Positions 62,328-64,000 of a stretch of DNA of 64,000 nt are shown here, piece by piece. The DNA lies in the NCBI GenBank assembly GCA_936920195.1, contig CAKZHE010000097.1, positions 31,741 through 95,740 on the forward strand. The letters are read 5' to 3'. Each line of letters opens with the position of its first letter. The stretch's first letter is position 1. The notes under the pieces are model-generated. The model was not told the origin of the DNA and did not search any database. It worked only from the letters and a program-made list of their open reading frames with translations. Made by a program: the position numbers and the translations under genes. This DNA is from an uncultured cyanobacterium (GTDB lineage: Bacteria; Cyanobacteriota; Cyanobacteriia; Cyanobacteriales; FACHB-T130).

Positions 62328-63827
62328 ATGCTCAGTGTGTTAATCTGGTTGCCAATTTTAGGCGCGGCGGTGATGGGATTCTTACCAGGGAAATTAGCCC
62401 CTAAATTATCTCGTCAATTAACTTTGGGAATGACATCATTCCTATTTATCTGGTCAATATTTCTGGCCTTTCAATATAATCCAGCGGATATCAGTCAGCA
62501 ATTTTCAGAATTCTGGCCTTGGCTAGATGCCTTGGGTTTGACCTATCATCTGGGTTTAGATGGCTTATCCTTAAGCTTGCTGGTTTTGAATGGTTTGCTG
62601 ACAGTTATTGCCGTCTTTAGCACCGAAACAACTGTCCAGCGTCCCCGTTTATATTACTCCTTGTTGTTGCTGATTAATGCGGGAGTTGCCGGGGCATTCT
62701 TAGCCCAGGATTTGCTGCTGTTTTTCCTATTTTATGAACTGGAATTAATTCCCCTGTACCTGCTAATTGCTATTTGGGGTGGTCCTAAACGGGGGTATGC
62801 CGCCACAAAATTTCTGATTTACACGGCAATTTCTGGGATGGCAATTTTAGCTTCTTTCTTTGGGTTAGTTTGGTTGAGTGGGGCGGATACCTTTGCCTAC
62901 GAACCCCTTCGCAATCAAGTTTTACCGATGACTACCCAATTTGTCCTTTTAGGAGGATTGCTAATTGGCTTTGGGATCAAAATTCCCCTTGTACCTTTTC
63001 ATACTTGGTTGCCCGATGCCCACGTAGAAGCATCAACCCCGATTTCAGTATTGCTGGCAGGGGTATTATTGAAATTGGGAACCTACGGCTTACTCAGATT
63101 TGGGTTTGGATTGTTTCCTGTGGCTTGGGGAATTTTGGCTCCTTGGCTGGCGGCTTGGGCAGCACTGAGCGTATTGTACGGGGCATTTAATGCGATCGCC
63201 CAAACAGACATGAAAAAAATGGTAGCCTATAGTTCCGTCGGACACATGGGCTATATTCTCCTTGCCGCCGCCGCTGCTACCCCCCTCGGTATTATTGGGG
63301 CAGTCTTCCAAATGATTAGCCACGGCTTAATTTCTGCCATGCTGTTTTTATTGGTAGGCGTGGTGTACAAGAAAACTGGCACTCGCGATATTGATGCCCT
63401 TTCCGGCTTATTAAATCCCGAACGGGGTTTGCCCCTAATTGGTAGTTTAATGGTAGTGGGGGTAATGGCGAGCGCCGGGATTCCGGGAATGGTCGGCTTT
63501 ATCTCCGAATTTCTAGTCTTTCGAGGCAGTTTTCCCATCTTTCCCATCCAGACTCTACTCTGTATGGTGGGAACTGGATTAACCGCAGTGTACTTTTTAC
63601 TGTTGGTGAATCGTACCTTCTTTGGCAGACTTTCCGAGCGAGCCATGAATTTACCCAAAGTCGATTGGGTAGATAGAGTACCAGCCTTAGTTTTAGGACT
63701 GTTAATTATTGCCTTTGGCTTGCAACCTAGTTGGATATCCCAGTGGAGCGAACCCACACTCACGGCTTTAGTTAATCCTACTCCAGCGATCGCTAAAGTT
63801 TTGCCAGTAGAGCCACTGAAAAACTAA
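62328..63827 (+). CDS. ndhD: NAD(P)H-quinone oxidoreductase subunit 4 (NdhD)
   Basis: 499 aa, about 14 membrane helices. Proton-channel subunit of NDH-1. Landmarks are LLLFFLFYELELIPLYLLIA with the conserved Glu, KIPLVPFHTWLPDAHVEAST, MKKMVAYSSVGHMGYI and FQMISHGLISAMLF. The N-terminus MLSVLIWLPILGAAVMGFLP looks closer to the NdhD3/D4 type used for CO2 uptake than to respiratory NdhD1, but the subtype is not certain. No ndhF or cup gene is adjacent. Confidence 0.88.
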   Translation: MLSVLIWLPILGAAVMGFLPGKLAPKLSRQLTLGMTSFLFIWSIFLAFQYNPADISQQFSEFWPWLDALGLTYHLGLDGLSLSLLVLNGLLTVIAVFSTETTVQRPRLYYSLLLLINAGVAGAFLAQDLLLFFLFYELELIPLYLLIAIWGGPKRGYAATKFLIYTAISGMAILASFFGLVWLSGADTFAYEPLRNQVLPMTTQFVLLGGLLIGFGIKIPLVPFHTWLPDAHVEASTPISVLLAGVLLKLGTYGLLRFGFGLFPVAWGILAPWLAAWAALSVLYGAFNAIAQTDMKKMVAYSSVGHMGYILLAAAAATPLGIIGAVFQMISHGLISAMLFLLVGVVYKKTGTRDIDALSGLLNPERGLPLIGSLMVVGVMASAGIPGMVGFISEFLVFRGSFPIFPIQTLLCMVGTGLTAVYFLLLVNRTFFGRLSERAMNLPKVDWVDRVPALVLGLLIIAFGLQPSWISQWSEPTLTALVNPTPAIAKVLPVEPLKN

Positions 63828-63858
63828 GGAATGAAAAATCAATAACCTGATGATAATC

Positions 63859-64000
63859 GTAGGTTGGGTGGCTAGAGAGCAAAACCCAACAAAACACCGA
63901 TAAATTCAAAATTCAAAATTATCCAGGACTTACGCAACACCTCTATTAGTAGGGTGTGTTAGCGCAGCGTAACGCACCATCAACGCTATATGCGGAGCAA
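63859..64000. repeat. GTAGGTTGG repeat and partial AGGACTTACGCA element at window end
   Basis: CGTAGGTTGGGTGGCTAGAG with AGCAAAACCCAAC (about 63859-63891) is a copy of the GTTGGGT family. AGGACTTACGCAACACCTCT starts at 63925 and runs to the end of the window as the MITE-like element also found at 31021 and 45757. Confidence 0.7.

Noticed and set aside
1..64000. tRNA, rRNA, CRISPR and prophage genes
   Set aside because: I looked in the gaps for tRNA arms, regular spaced repeats and phage structural genes and saw none; short RNAs could still be missed by eye.

Overview
The window is cyanobacterial chromosome. The octamer GCGATCGC (HIP1) occurs throughout. The gene set is also cyanobacterial: an SLH/OprB iron-uptake porin, PilMNOQ without PilP, an NdhD of the cyanobacterial NDH-1 type, a NatF/NatG amino-acid transporter, DUF3598, DUF29 and Uma2 proteins, WD40 fusions and a CnfR/PatB regulator. 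Many short palindromic dispersed repeats, several toxin-antitoxin loci and a CnfR homologue suggest a filamentous, possibly nitrogen-fixing, probably non-heterocystous strain. The species cannot be named from this sequence alone.

Layout. 0-7.3 kb: glycolate oxidase glcD, a RES/Xre-type toxin-antitoxin pair, a porin behind a perfect Fur-box palindrome, and natF-natG. 7.5-20.2 kb: an accessory stretch of conflict-type genes mixed with housekeeping genes. It holds DUF433/DUF5615; a two-gene unit of a winged-helix-like protein and a P-loop NTPase-nuclease-WD40 fusion; a JAMM-protease cassette between 61-bp direct repeats; a broken PIN toxin with its partner; a stand-alone HsdR_N-like nuclease; and Uma2. 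The housekeeping genes are a DUF3598 gene, ldhA-like, coaE and tldD. 20.4-23.1 kb: ilvE, a Uma2 remnant, and a BlaI/M56 regulator-protease pair. 23.3-26.8 kb: a large AT-rich gene for a multi-GAF protein with a C-terminal two-helix membrane module.

27.0-31.0 kb: a stress cluster with two single CsbD proteins, an exported double-CsbD protein, a glycine-zipper protein, a BON lipoprotein, Dps, a GlsB/YeaQ-like membrane protein and a small exported protein. 31.3-45.8 kb: a DUF1400 hydrolase, then an exopolysaccharide locus: BY-kinase/Wzz, SLBB export protein, GT-C-like membrane proteins, a VTT protein, a Wzy-like polymerase, a Wzx-like flippase and a GT-A glycosyltransferase. An IS200/IS605 remnant lies inside it. 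46.0-53.4 kb: DUF29, a sugar-type solute-binding lipoprotein and pilMNOQ. 53.4-58.8 kb: a Ser/Thr kinase, prs, a Crp-family regulator and argC. 58.9-64 kb: a small controller-like HTH gene with an orphan partner between matching palindromic sites, cnfR/patB, a [2Fe-2S] protein and ndhD.

The strongest candidate for an undescribed system is the pair at 8.3-11.3 kb. Next are the JAMM cassette at 11.8-12.6 kb, the multi-GAF membrane protein at 23.3 kb and the controller-like pair at 59 kb. At least five families of 25-160 bp palindromic repeats fill the intergenic space, and several copies have MITE-like perfect terminal inverted repeats. I found no tRNA, rRNA or CRISPR array.
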